Translations under genes and position numbers: made by a program
In this document: positions 11,589 through 23,622 of the stretch, piece by piece
How the letters are laid out: each line of letters opens with the position of its first letter
Position numbering within the stretch: the first letter of the stretch is position 1
Assembly: GCA_019454045.1 (NCBI GenBank)
Contig: SKCR01023398.1
Location: 1-64,000 of the forward strand
Length of the DNA: 64,000 nucleotides
Direction: 5' to 3'
DNA from: Zanthoxylum bungeanum
Lineage: Eukaryota > Streptophyta > Magnoliopsida > Sapindales > Rutaceae
The notes under the pieces: generated by a model
The model's input: the letters and a program-made list of their open reading frames with translations, nothing else
Told to the model about the DNA's origin: nothing
Databases searched by the model: none

Positions 11589-12906
11589 TTTCCTGTAATT
11601 TTCAGCTAACCAGGTACGACCTTCTTACTCTCCTTTTATTGTTTAAGACATTGGGGACAATGTCTCATTTATTTAGGTTTGGGGAGGAAATTAGTTGATC
11701 AGTACCTTGTTTTTAGTTGTGTGTTTTTAATTTTAGGCCAAAATTTTTCGAAAAATACAAAAACTTTTGAAAAACTTTCAAAATTACAAAAATATTTTGC
11801 GTTTTGTGTTTTATTTTGACTAAAAAAGGTGAAATGGTAAAAGATAGCCGAGTAAGGAGTTTCGACTCCTGAGACGTATCTAAAACCATTTTTAAAACAA
11901 GTAATTTTTGTTTATTTCATTTTGAATTATTGAATTTGTAAATTCTCCATAAAACGGACTAAAATGGATCTTCATATGCTCAGTTGACAGGTATTATCAA
12001 CATATATAGTAACATACAGACATGAGCTATAATTGAAAAGTTTGTAATATTCAGTGCTCTAGTTTAATTGGAGGAAGCATCTCAAAAAGTAGTGGAGTAA
12101 AAAAAAAAATCGAGATCCGAGTTATTAAGTTTGTAAGGGTGTTTTAACACCTAGTGCCCTAAAACCAACTGGTTTGGGAGTCACTGGCCCAAAGCTCGTT
12201 ACATGGATCAAAGATGCTGCAAAAATATATAATCTGAAGTCTGAGTAATTAAGTCCGTAGGGGCGTCTTAACACCTGGTGCCCTAAAGCCAAATGGTTTG
12301 GGAGCCACCGACCCAACACTCGTTACATAGATGGAAGATATTGCATATAAATAAAAAAAATAGAAAAAAAATCAAAGAAAAAATCAGAAAAATCAGAGAA
12401 AATTATTCCATTGCTACCAAAAGGTGTGAAATCTGATAGAACTTTAGGACAAAAATGTACTCTCTTATCAACTGCACTTATGACTGTTGTGGGCAAAAAT
12501 GAGTTGATTAATATCTTGGCTTGTTGCTGTGTATATGAAGAAAGGTAAAAAAATCGGAGAATTTACTTATTCTGTAATTAGAAAGAAAAAAACAACTAGT
12601 ACTTGGAGTAGAAGTTTCACCTGATAGTCACTAACTTCTTTATTCTCTTTTCACTTGTTTTTTGCTTTTGTGTGCATTAGTTTTACTACCTTTTTACTTT
12701 TGTAAAATGTGGATATCATTGCTGTAACCCTCACGAGACTACAACTCGTCCACTAGGGACACCTAGAGGTTTAAAGCCTTGTTGCATACGCTAAATGCAA
12801 CCGTGATCCCTACGAAAGTGGCTTAGTTAAATTTTATTTTAAAGATGTTTATGTTATTTTATTCTGTATTTTGCTCGAGGACTAGCAAAATGTTAGGTTT
12901 GGGGTG

Positions 12907-15006
12907 TGATGAATGGTAAATCTATCACTATTTCCCACTCATTTAATCTTATATTTTGTATAGTTTTTTTAGTATTATGAATATTTTGATGTGTTTTGTG
13001 TTATTTTGTAGATAAATAAAGTTTCAGGACATTCTGGAGGTGATTTGGGCCAAAACAGTGATAATTGGACGAAAAGGGTATTTTGGTAATTTCTCGTGTC
13101 GCGACGCCTAACATGCGCTGAACAGTGCTAACGTGCGCCGGGTCCACAAATCAGAATCTGAGAAAAGCTTGACTTTGCTAACGTGCGCCATGCCATGTGT
13201 CACAATCACAGCCGATCTGCTAAAAATGCGTCGTGGCACGTGTCATCATCCTACGGTGCCGACAAGTCTTCATCGCCACGTGTGCCGTGTCACTCCATGT
13301 CATGCCACATCATCAGCCACATTCACCAGGTTGACCAAGTCAAATGCCACCGCACAGCCACGTCATCATCATCCAATCAGGAAGTGCCACGTGTCGCATC
13401 CTACAGTGCCGACAGTCCCTTTCCCACATGCCGCCACGTCACCGCCACTTCAGCGCCCACGTCAGCATACATATTGTCTATCTAATCCTTATCTGACACG
13501 TGGCTGATAAGAATCTATCCGACCAATAGAAGCCGCCACGTGTCACAATAATTGAGTCTCCAACAACCTCGCCACGTGTCACCTTATCATCTTATCCAGA
13601 ATCTGCAACCGACGAACCAGAGCGTGCCACGTCGACAGAAGCTGGCGTAGCGACGCCAAAGGGCTCAGCGTCGCGACGCCAGATGCCTATCCGCGCCTAA
13701 AATTGAGCTCGAGATTTCAGTTTTAGATGCACCACTCTCTCTCATCTCTTTGATGTAAAGAGATAGTTTCTCTCTCTAGTTTCTTTTAGTTTTTAGTTTT
13801 TTTTTTAGTTTTTAGTTTTGTAAATAATTTTAATTACGTTTTGTTATATAGTAATTTACTTTTTTTAACTTTACAGTTTTTACTATTCACCATGAGGAGG
13901 TAACTTCCCCGCTAGGGTGAAAGGTAATTCTTTTACTGTTACTATTTAGATTAATCTCCCTTAAAAATAATATATTCACTATTTAAAATATTGACTTAAA
14001 AGGATACCGCCAGATTGGTCGGTGGTTGGTAATTCATTTTAATCTGGTTTAAACCTGACTAATAAAGGATACCGCCAGATTGGTCGGTTGGTAATATATC
14101 ACAAGTTTATATATTATTTTATGGGAGATATCTAAAATAGTAAAGTAGTAAAGTAATTCCTTTTATCTTAGCATTTTATTTTATTTACTTTTCAGCTTTT
14201 ACTTTATGTCTTTTACTTTTCAGCATTTTTACTTTATGTCTTTTACTTTTAAGTCTTTACTAGCCCTACTTATGTGTTAGTTATCTAGGGTTGTGATGAA
14301 TTCTAATATCACCGGTTTATAAGGGGTTATTTTATAGTTTGAGTAATTTAAAGGTTTACTGATTAAGTCTTAAGATTAATGCTTCTTGTTGTCTGATCAC
14401 TAATAAGATTGATGTGGTAAATCTAAAATGAACTAGACATAGGGATTTTAGGTTTCAGCCTTAGACTTAATAGCCCACGATCTTCCTTGAGGATAGATAA
14501 CCCTTTATAGATTTCCTTACATGATAGACATATACCTGTCGGGCGGGGGTAAGCCATAATTGGAACTTAAACTTAATGAATCCAGATAATTTGGTTGACA
14601 TAGACATATGGTTCAATTGGGTTAAACTGGGTATTTGCGTCTGACTATCGACATAGGCTTTTGCATAATTTAGTGGTCCAGGTTAGTAAACTGATTATTA
14701 CACAAACATGAAATAACCACTTCATCTTTTAAATGATATTAGAATGATTCACAACCCTAGATCTTTGTGTCTTTTGTTATTTTCCTTATATTTTCTTTTG
14801 TCTTTTTATTTATTTATTTATTTTGCAAAACTACAATCAACCAAATCAATCAAGCAATCATTCTCTTCACCCTCAATTAGATATTTGTAAATAAATAGAT
14901 TCAATAATTAATAACAACAGTAGGAATTAAGTCCTCGTGGGATCAATATTTTTATACTACTTGAACAATACGTGCGCTTGCGTTATACGAGTGTTTACGC
15001 CGGTCA
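12907..15006 (+). repeat. LTR 2 of the multimer
   Basis: It starts TGATGAATGG after a GTTTGGGGTG polypurine tract and ends CGCCGGTCA. It serves as 3' LTR of internal region 1 and 5' LTR of internal region 2. The G-box block is at about 13190-13635, TATA-poor here (ctaaaatt in place of ctataaatt), so this copy may have a weakened promoter. Confidence 0.93.
13190..13635 (+). promoter_or_regulatory. G-box/ABRE-rich U3 module in LTR 2
   Basis: This is the same module as in LTR 1, with several CACGTG cores degraded to CATGTG or shortened. The right-hand GCGTCGCGACGC palindrome persists near 13668. The left bracketing repeat is partly deleted. Confidence 0.65.
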
Positions 15007-15012
15007 AGTCTT

Positions 15013-15030
15013 TGGCGCCGTTGCCGGGGA
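15013..15030 (+). other. Primer-binding site, internal region 2
   Basis: TGGCGCCGTTGCCGGGGA is complete here, six bases after the LTR end. Confidence 0.85.
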
Positions 15031-15142
15031 CTATTTTTTCTTGAGTTATTAATTTTGAAGCTATCTAATTTACTTATATCTAATTTTTTTTTTTTTTTAT
15101 CTGTAATTTTTATCTCTTTCTTTTTTTTCAGGTGATTGAAAA

Positions 15143-16133
15143 ATGGAACATTATGGGAGATTGAGAAATCACGAGCTTTACTAGAAGATACACCCCAAAT
15201 CTGGAAGCAAACAGTCCGATTTTCTGAGGCCTGTTGTCCAGCCAACAATTATCACTGGATGCCAGAACCAAGCAATACCACATTTGCTCAACAAGAACAA
15301 TGGGGAGATGTGACATATGTAATGGTAACCACCCTAGAGATTATTGCGAATACAACTACCATCCAGGGTGGCAGAGCTATCAAGATCCTTCATGGTATGA
15401 AGAGCCATCACATTCACAGAGCCACATTTTCCATCTTATCACCCACCCACCTACAATGATCTTCATCAACAATCAGAACCATCAGAGGAAGATCTGTTGC
15501 TAACATGCTCGAAGATATGTTCAAGAAACGAAAAGAAAAGTTGGATACAATGCTGGAAACAAACCAGAATCAATTTAAAAGTATTCAGAGACAATCAGAA
15601 TTCATTCAGAAGATGACAGAGCAAATTAGACAATTCACAAAAACCAGAACTACATACCTCAAGAACCAGTTTCAGATGACACTGATGAAGCCTTCAAGTA
15701 CCAATCATTTCACAATGACACTTCAACAGAGGAGGACTGGGCAATCAACAACCAGAGGTATCAGTTCAGGAGCCCGAACCGGCAAAGTCTCAATTTGACT
15801 TTTATTATTCAGATTCTGACGAGGATGAAACTGATCTATTTGTACAACTGAACCAACAACGGAGGATCAAACTTTCAATCCTCAAAATGAAGATCTTGGA
15901 GCATGCTTTACCATGATGTTTGAAGAGAAGATCTATCTGAACATCCATTCCAGTCATATCAGAGGATGAAAACCTAATGTCAGAACATCTTTGCATCCTC
16001 AGGTTGACAATTTTGAAGCATGTATTTCACAGATGACAGATGAAGAGCTTAATACAAGAATTTTACAATACATCTGTGAAGAAAAGGTGGAACAAGAAGC
16101 AGAGCAAATGGAGGAGCAAATGTCTGACCTTAA
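15143..16133 (+). pseudogene. Gag-tail remnant plus acidic ORF, copy 2 (frameshifted)
   Basis: This is homologous to 21171-22252. The zinc-knuckle-like CxxCxxxHxxxxC stretch is readable around 15312-15350. The coiled-coil segment is around 15505-15650. After that, repeated small indels break the acidic ORF into several frames (near 15640, 15740, 15845 and 15925). Confidence 0.6.
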
Positions 16134-16928
16134 TTAAGATCCAGAGCATTTAGGAGAAACATCCATGTTTTGGGGAGTACAAATCAAAAATTCTCCCAGA
16201 AGCTTGACAGAATGAAACTCCCATTCCAAGTCAAGCACCATATGAGACCTCCTGATTTTCTTTCTTTCTTTACAGAACCACTGGAACAACAAGGAGCAAA
16301 AAGGCGGCACGAGCACTTAATGAGACAAAATCTTTTTGCCCCTTTACCTTTGGAAGAGACCATTCAAAAGCAACGCTCACGGGATTGTCTTTAATCGGAC
16401 ATCCAAAATGATGCTGAAACCTCATTGACAGATAGATTTCAGTCACGTCTGGCTGGACGAAGAAAATTTAGCGCTAGCAGGGAGGCAACCCATGCAATTG
16501 TTTGTATTTCTGTTTTTAATTTTTATGTTATTTTTGTAGGGAAAAGCACAAACGGAGCATTTTAAGACAGAAGGAATGGTGTTTGGCAATCACAAAGATG
16601 AGAAACAATTCATTAGCGATGGCTTGAGTAAAGAATTAATTCTTGAGACGCATCCTAATGGATTTATATACCAAACGAGTGGCGTATTGCGTACATAATT
16701 CCGTTGCCTTATTTATTACTTTGATTCACTTTTCTTGTTGTAATTATCTATTTTCGTAGACATGATCCAGACTTTTTGACCTTTCACGATTCATTTTTTT
16801 TGTTTAGATAATAAGCTTCCTCTGGAAGATACTAGTGCTATTATTACTCACCGTTTCAGGTACTATAAAATCAGCCTGTCATTGCACTTTGGAAGGCATC
16901 ATGATTTGAGAAAGAAATACATAAAAAA

Positions 16929-17574
16929 ATGGAAGCCACTTCAAGAAGACGAGTTGAAAACATCTGTGTGTTTTGCGGTAGTAGTGTGGTACTAAACCAC
17001 AATACGTAGAAGCAGCACAAGAATTGGGTCGAGTCTTAGCTGCAAGGAATATGCACTTAATATATGGCGGATGCAATCTTGGACTTATGGGGATCGTTTC
17101 AAAGGCGGTATAGGAAGGAGGCAGTCACTTTTGGGATCATCCCAAAACCCTTGGCAGAGGCAAATCTTATTGGATCATCAAACGGAGAGGAACTTATTGT
17201 GCCAGGTATGTCTGAACGACTGGTAGAAATGATTAACCGTGCTGATGCTTTTATCGCTTTGCCAGGTGGCTTGGGCACAATTGGAGGAAATATTTATAGT
17301 GCTATCTTGGGCGAACCTTAACATACACCAGAAACCAATTGGGCTGTTTAATGTTGATGGATTTTATGATTTTCTTTGTTGTTGATGATGCCATGAGAAA
17401 TGGGTTGTGTCAAAACCTTTGAAAGAACTCATCTTCACTGCCAGAACTGCTCCGGATCTAATAGACCAACTCTTAGCCTATGAACCACAAGTTGACCCTA
17501 TCCTTTCAAAGATAAATTGGTCCGAGGACGATCGTGGTAAGAGGCGTCGGATTAATCTGGATCTTAACCTTTAA
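16929..17574 (+). pseudogene. LOG: LOG-like phosphoribohydrolase, copy 2 (broken)
   Basis: This is a full-length homologue of the intact copy at 22969-23622, without introns. Lesions: a one-base loss in GTGTTGGTAC near 16987; a stop codon TAG replacing a glutamine codon near 17110; a one-base loss near 17130; an indel just after the PGGLGT loop near 17280; and a deletion near 17380-17400. It shares the YGGCN substitution with copy 1, which suggests that copies 1 and 2 derive from a common already-altered copy. Not functional. Confidence 0.9.
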
Positions 17575-19194
17575 TTTCCTGTAGATTTTCAGCTAACCAG
17601 GTACGACCTCTTAACTCTCATTTTATTATTAAGACATTGGGGACAATGTCTCATTTAGGTTTTGGGGAGGAATTAGTTTATCAGTACCTTGTTTTTAGTT
17701 GTGTGTTTTTAATTTTATGCCAAAATTTTCGAAAAATTCAAAAAAATTTAAAAATTTTTCAAAATTTCAAAAATATTTTGCGTTTTGTGTTTTTTATTTT
17801 GACTAAAAGGGGTGAAATTGGTAAAAGATAGCTGAGTAAGAAGTTTCCACTCCTGAGACGTATCTAAAACCATTTTTGAAACAAGTTAATTTTTGTTTTA
17901 TTTTTTTTGAATTATTTAATTTGTAAATTCTCCTAAAACGGACTAAAATGGATCTTCATATGCTCAGTTGACAGGTAATTCAACATATATAGTAACATAC
18001 AGACATGAGCTATAATTGAAAAGTTTGTAATATTCGTGCTGCTCTAGTTCAATTGGAGGAAGCATCTCAAATAAAGTGGAGTAAAAAAAATCCGAGATCC
18101 GAGTTATTAAGTCTGTAGGGTGTTTTAACACCTAGTGCCTTAAAACCAACTGGTTTGGGGTCACTAGCCCAAAGCTCGTTACATGGATCAAAGATGCTGC
18201 AAAAATATATATATCTGAAGTCTGAGTAATTAAGTCCGTAGGGGTGTCTTAACACCTGGTACCCTAAAGCCAAATGGTTTGGGAGCCACCGACCCAACAC
18301 TCGTTACATAGATGGAAGATATTGTATATAAAATAAAAAATAGAAAAAAAAATCAAAGAAAAAATCAGAAAAATCAGAAAAATTATTCCATTGCTACCAA
18401 AAGGTGTGAAATCTGATAGAGCTTTAGGACAAAAAAATTACTCTCTTCTCAACTGCACTTATGACTGTTGTGGCCAAAATGAGTTGATTAATATCTTGTT
18501 GGCTGTGTATATGAAGAAACGTAAAAATCGGCGGAGAATTACTTATTCTGTAATTTAGAAAGAAACAAAACAACTAGTAACTTGGAGTATAAGTTTCACC
18601 TGATTAGTCACTAACTCTTTATTCTCTTTTCGCTTGTCTTTTTTACTTTTGTGTGCATTAGTTTTACTACCTTTTTACTTTGTAAAATATTTGTGGGTAT
18701 CATTGCTGTAAACCCTCACGAGACTACAACTCGTCCACTAGGGACACCTAGGGGTTTAAAGGCTTGTTGCATACGTTAAATGCAACCGTGATCCCTACGA
18801 AAGTGGCTTTGTTAAATTTTATTTTAAAGATGTTTATGTTATTTTATTCTGTGTTTTGCTCGAGGACTAACAAAATGTTAGGTTTAAGGGTGTGATGAGT
18901 GGTAAATCTATCACTATTTCCCACTCATTTAACCTTATATTTTGTATAGTTTCTTGAGTATTAAAAATATTTTGATGTGTTTTGTGTTATTTTGTAGATA
19001 AATAAAGTTTTAGGACATTCTGGAGGTGATTTGGGCCAAAACAGTGAAAATTGGACGAAAAGGGCTTTTTGGTATTTCCCTCGTCGCGAGCCAAAACCTT
19101 CAGCGTCGCGACGCCTAACATGCACCGAACAGTGCTAACATGCGCCGGGTCCACAAATCAGAATCTGAGAAAAGTTTGACTTTGCTAACGTGCG

Positions 19195-19650
19195 CCGTGC
19201 CACGTGTCGCCATCACAGCCGATCTGGTAAAATACGCCGTGCCACGTGTCATCATCCTACGGTGCCGACAGTCATCATCGCCACGTGTGCCACATGTCAC
19301 TCCATGTCATTGCTACGTCATCAGCCACATCACCAGGTTGAGCAAGTCAAACTGCCACCTCACCGCCACGTCATCATCAGCCAATCAGGAAGTGCCACAT
19401 GTGCAATCCTACGGTGCCGACAGTCCCTTTCCCACGTGTCGCCACGTTACCGCCACATGTCACCGCCATGTCAGCGCCACGTTAGTATCAAATATGGCTA
19501 TCTAATCCTTATCTGACACATGGCGGATAAGAATCTAGCCGACCAATCAGAAGCCGCTACGTGTCACAATAATTAAGTCTCCAACAACCTCGCCACTTGT
19601 CACCTTATCATCTTATCCAGAATCTGCAACCGACAAACCAGAGCGTGCCA
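19195..19650 (+). promoter_or_regulatory. G-box/ABRE-rich U3 module in LTR 3
   Basis: Multiple GCCACGTGTC and GCCACGTCA words occur here; some are mutated to CACATG or CATGTC. This LTR is directly upstream of the internal region that holds the intact LOG ORF. Confidence 0.7.
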
Positions 19651-19718
19651 CGTCGATAGAAGCTAGCGTAGCGACGCCAAAGGGCTCAGCGTTGCGACAC
19701 TGGATGCCTATCCGCGCC

Positions 19719-19725
19719 TATAAAT
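19719..19725 (+). promoter_or_regulatory. TATA box of LTR 3
   Basis: TATAAAT in the context gcgcctataaattgagctcg, downstream of the G-box block and upstream of a CT-rich start region. Equivalent sites are at about 7707 (tataatt) and 25767. Confidence 0.7.
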
Positions 19726-21037
19726 TGAGCTCGAGATTTCAGTTTTAGATGCACCACTCTCTCTCATCTCTTTGATGTAAAGAGAGAGTTTCTCTCTCTA
19801 GTTTCTTTTAGTTTTTAGTTTTTTTTTTTAGTTTTTAGTTTCGTAAATAATTTTAATTACGTTTTGTTAATATAGTAATTTACTTTTTTTACTTTTTACA
19901 GTTTTTACTATTCACCATGAGGAGGTAACTTCCCCAACTAGAGTGAAAGGTAATTCTTTTCCTGTTACTATTTAGATTAATCTCCCTTAAAATTAATATA
20001 TTCACTATTTAAAATATTGACTTAAAAAGGATACCGCCAGATTAGTCGGTTGGTAATTCATTTTAATCTGGTTTAAACCTGACTAATAAAGGATACCGCC
20101 AGATTGGTCGGTTGGTAATATTATCACAAGTTATATATTATTTTTGGGAGATATCTAAAATAGTAAATAGTAAAAATAATTCTTTTACCTTAGCATTTTA
20201 TTTTATTTTACTTTTCAGCTTTTACTTTATGTCTTTTACTTTTCAGCATTTTTACTTATGTCTTTTACTTTTAAGTCTTTACTAGCCATAGTTATGTGTT
20301 AGTTATCTGGGGTTGTGATGAATTCTAATATCACCGGTTATAAGGGGTTATTTTATAGTTTGGGTAATTTAAAGGTTTACTTATTAAGTCTTAAGATTAA
20401 TGTTTCTTGTTGTCTGATCACCAATAAGATTGATGTGGTAAATCTAAAATGAACTAGACATAGGGATTTTAGGTTTCAGCCTTAGACTTAATAGCCCACG
20501 ATCTTCCTTGAGGATAGATAACCCTTTAATAGATTTCCTTACAGGATAGACATATACCTGTCGGCGGGGGGGTAGCCATAATTGGAACTTAAACTTAATG
20601 AATCCAGATAATTGGTTGACATAGACATATGGTTCAATTGGGTTAAACTGGGGGTATTTGCGTCTGACCATCGACATAGGCTTTTGCATAATTTAGTGTT
20701 CCAGGTTAGTAAACTGATTTATTACACAAACATGAAATAACCACTTCATCTTTTAAATGATATTAGAATGATTCACAATTCTAGATCTTTGTGTCTTTTG
20801 TTATTTCTTAGTATTTTCTTCTGTCTTTTTATTTATTTATTTATTTTGTAAAACTACAATCAACCAAATCAATCAAGCAATCATTCTCTTCACCCTCAAT
20901 TAGATATTTGTAAATAAATAGATTCAATAATTAATAACAACAGTAGGAATTAAGTCCTCGTGGGATCGATATTTTTATACTACTTGAACAATACGTGCGT
21001 TTGCGTTATATGTGTGTGTTTACGCCGATCAAATTTT

Positions 21038-21055
21038 TGGCGCCGTTGCCGGGGA
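21038..21055 (+). other. Primer-binding site, internal region 3
   Basis: TGGCGCCGTTGCCGGGGA, identical to the reverse complement of 42286-42303 in the gag-pol partner element. Confidence 0.88.
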
Positions 21056-21170
21056 CTTATTTTTCTTGAGTTATTAATTTTGAAGCTATCTAATTTACTT
21101 ACATCGAATTTTCTTTATTTTTATCTGTAATTTTTTTATCTCTTTCTTTTGTTTTCAGGTGATTGAAAAA

Positions 21171-22252
21171 TGGAACATTATTAGGAGATTGAGAAATCAC
21201 TAGCTTTACTAGAAGATACACCCCAAATCTGGAAGCAACAGTCCGATTTTCTGAGGCCTGTTGTCCAGCCCAACAATTATCACTGGATGCCAGAACCAAG
21301 CAATACCACATTTGCTCAACAAGACGCAATGGGGAGATGTGACATATGTAGTGGTAACCACCCAAGAGATTATTGCGAATACAACTACCATACAGGGTGG
21401 TAGAGCTATCAAGATCCTTCATGGTATGACGAGCCATCACATTTCACAGAACCACATTTTCCATCTTATCCACCACCCACCTACAATGATCTTCATCAAC
21501 AATCAGAACCATCAGAGGAAGATCAGTTGCTAAACATGCTCGAAGATATGTTCAAGAAACGAAAAGAAAAGTTGGATACAATGCTTGAAACAAACCAGAA
21601 TCAATTTGAAAGTATTCAGAGACAATCAGAATTCATTCAGAAGATAACAGATCAAATTAGACAATTCACGAAAAACCAGAACTACATACCTCAAGAACCA
21701 GTTTCAGATGACACTGATGAAGCCTTCAAGTACCAATCATTTCACAATGACACTTCAACAGAGGAGGAGGCTGAGCAATATCAACAACCAGAGGTATCAG
21801 TTCAGGAGCCCGAACCGGCAAAGTCTCAATTTGACTTTTATTATTCAGATTCTGACGAGGATGAAACTGATCTATTTGTACCAACTGAACCAACAACGGA
21901 GGATCAAACTTTCAATCCTCAAAATGAAGATCTTGGAGCATGCTTTACCATGATGTTTGAAGAAGATCTATCTGAACCATCCATTCCAATCATATCAGAG
22001 GATGAAAACCTAATGTCAGAAACATCTTTGCATCCTCAGGTTTACAATTTTGAAGCATGTATTTCACAGATGACAGATGAAGAGCTTAATACAAGAATTT
22101 TACAATACATCTGTGAAGAAAATGTGGAACAAGAAGCAGAGCAAATGGAGGAGCAAATGTCTGACCTTAATAAAGATCTAGAGCATTCAGGAGAAACATC
22201 CTGTTTTGGGGAGTACAAATCAAAAATATCTCCCAGAAGCTTGACAGAATGA
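21171..22252 (+). CDS. Gag-tail/acidic ORF of the non-autonomous element, copy 3
   Basis: This is the best preserved of three copies. A start ATG follows a polypyrimidine/CAG acceptor-like site at 21140-21159. The first segment has in-frame stops (TAG near 21182 and near 21403) but encodes CDICSGNHPRDYC, a C-x2-C-x3-H-x4-C zinc-knuckle-like motif, at about 21340-21378. The open part, 21527-22252 (241 codons), starts with a lysine/glutamine-rich coiled-coil-like segment (about residues 5-45) and continues as a strongly acidic region with DSDEDE and repeated E/D clusters. The zinc knuckle plus coiled coil corresponds to the gag C-terminus of Athila-like elements; the acidic extension has no recognised homology. 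Expression and role are unknown. Confidence 0.6.
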
Positions 22253-22479
22253 AACTCCCATTCCAAGTCAAGCACCATACGAGACCTCCTGACTTTCTTT
22301 CTTTCTTTGCAGGAACCACTGGAACAACAAGGAGCAAAAAGGCGGCACGAGCACTTAATGAGACAAAACTATTTTTGCCCCTTTACCTTTGGAAGAGACC
22401 ATTCAAAAGCAACGCTCACGGGATTGTCTTTAATCGGACATCCAAAATTTTGCTGAAACCTCATTGACAGATAGATTTC

Positions 22480-22740
22480 AGTCACGTCTGGCTGAAGAAG
22501 AAAAATTTAGCGCTAGTAGGGAGGCAACCCATGCAATTTGTTGTAATTTCTGTTTTTAATTTTTTATGTTATTTCTGTAGGGAAAAGCACAAACGGAGCA
22601 TTTTAAGACAGAAGGAATGGTGTTTGGCAATCACAAAAATGAGAAACAATTCATTAGCAACGGCTGAGTAAAGAATTAATTCTTGAGATGCATCCTAATG
22701 GATTTATATACCAAACGAGTGGCGTATTGCGTACTTAATT
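22480..22740 (+). pseudogene. Remnant of the 3' accessory ORF (see 36222-36782)
   Basis: Two blocks match the minus-strand element: the post-integrase stretch (cagtcacgtctggctga, 22480s) and, after an acceptor-like polypyrimidine/TAG at about 22580, the tail of the accessory ORF (ttgagatgcatcctaatgg, around 22682). The middle of that ORF is deleted. Equivalent remnants are at 10430-10700 and 16440-16700. Confidence 0.5.
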
Positions 22741-22968
22741 CTGTTACCTTAATTATTGATTTGATTCACTTTTCTGTTGTAATTATCTTTATTTTCGTAG
22801 ACATGATCCAAACTTTTTGACCTTTCACGATTCATTTTGTTGTTTAGCTAATAAGCTTCCTCTGGAAGATACTAGTGCTATTATTACTCACCCGTTTCAG
22901 GTACTATAAATCAGCCCGTCATTGCACTTTGGAAGGCATCCTGATTTGAGAAAGAAATACATAAAAAA

Positions 22969-23622
22969 ATGGAAGCCATTTCAAGAAGACAAGTTGAAAA
23001 CATCTGTGTGTTTTGTGGTAGTAGTGTTGGTACTAAACCACAATACGTAGAAGCAGCACAAGAATTGGGTCGAGTCTTAGCTGCAAGGAATATGCACTTA
23101 ATATATGGCGGAGGCAATCTTGGACTTATGGGGATCGTTTCAAAGGCTGTACAGGAAGGAGGCAGTCACGTTTTGGGAATCATCCCAAAACCCTTGGCAG
23201 AGGCAAATCTTATTGGATCATCAAACGGAGAGGAACTTATTGTGCCAGGTATGTCTGAACGACTGGTAGAAATGATTAACCGTGCTGATGCTTTTATCGC
23301 TTTGCCAGGTGGCTTGGGCACTTTGGAGGAAATTTTTATAGTGATATCTTGGGCGAACCTTAACATACACCAGAAACCAATTGGGCTGTTTAATGTTGAT
23401 GGATTTTATGATTTTCTTTGTGTGTTTCTTGATGATGCCCGGAGAAATGGGTTCGTGTCAAAACCTTTGAAAGAACTCCTCTTCACTGCCATAACTGCTC
23501 CGGATCTAATAGACCATCTCTTAGCCTATGAACCACAAGTTGACCCTATCCTTTCAAAGATAAATTGGTCCGAGGACGATCGTGGTAAGAGGCGTCGGAT
23601 TAAACTGGATCTTAACCTTTAA
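22969..23622 (+). CDS. LOG: Intact LONELY GUY-type cytokinin riboside 5'-monophosphate phosphoribohydrolase carried by a retrotransposon
   Basis: LOG enzymes release active free-base cytokinin from its ribotide by removing ribose 5'-phosphate; they are soluble cytosolic/nuclear proteins. The 217-residue ORF has normal family length. Visible features: ICVFCGSS near the N-terminus (residues 12-19), YGGGNLGLMG (46-55), the arginine of MSERLVEM (R98), and the diagnostic PGGLGTLEE loop (113-121), which supplies the catalytic glutamate. The start is the first ATG after an A-rich stretch. The ORF has no introns, while plant LOG genes normally have several, so it probably came from mRNA. It lies in sense orientation between gag-derived ORFs and the polypurine tract. 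The C-terminus ends LDLNL, an LxLxL (EAR-like) pattern. Older databases call this fold lysine decarboxylase; that function is not supported. Activity is inferred. Confidence 0.93.
   Translation: MEAISRRQVENICVFCGSSVGTKPQYVEAAQELGRVLAARNMHLIYGGGNLGLMGIVSKAVQEGGSHVLGIIPKPLAEANLIGSSNGEELIVPGMSERLVEMINRADAFIALPGGLGTLEEIFIVISWANLNIHQKPIGLFNVDGFYDFLCVFLDDARRNGFVSKPLKELLFTAITAPDLIDHLLAYEPQVDPILSKINWSEDDRGKRRRIKLDLNL

Larger units (their letters stand above)
18893..21031 (+). repeat. LTR 3 of the multimer
   Basis: TGATGAGTGG to CGCCGATCA. It has a clear TATA box (TATAAAT, 19719-19725) about 30 bp before the ccaccactctctctcatctc start region, and a G-box block at about 19195-19650 bracketed by GCGTCGCGACGC at 19103-19114 and a mutated version near 19688. 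Confidence 0.93.

Noticed and set aside
21261..21440. Several overlapping ORFs on both strands at the start of each internal region
   Set aside because: They are shadows of the frameshifted gag-tail sequence, which can be read continuously only by changing frame.
22969..23622. Lysine decarboxylase annotation for the LOG ORF
   Set aside because: The PGGxGTxxE motif and size fit the LOG phosphoribohydrolase family; lysine decarboxylase is a historical mis-annotation of this fold.
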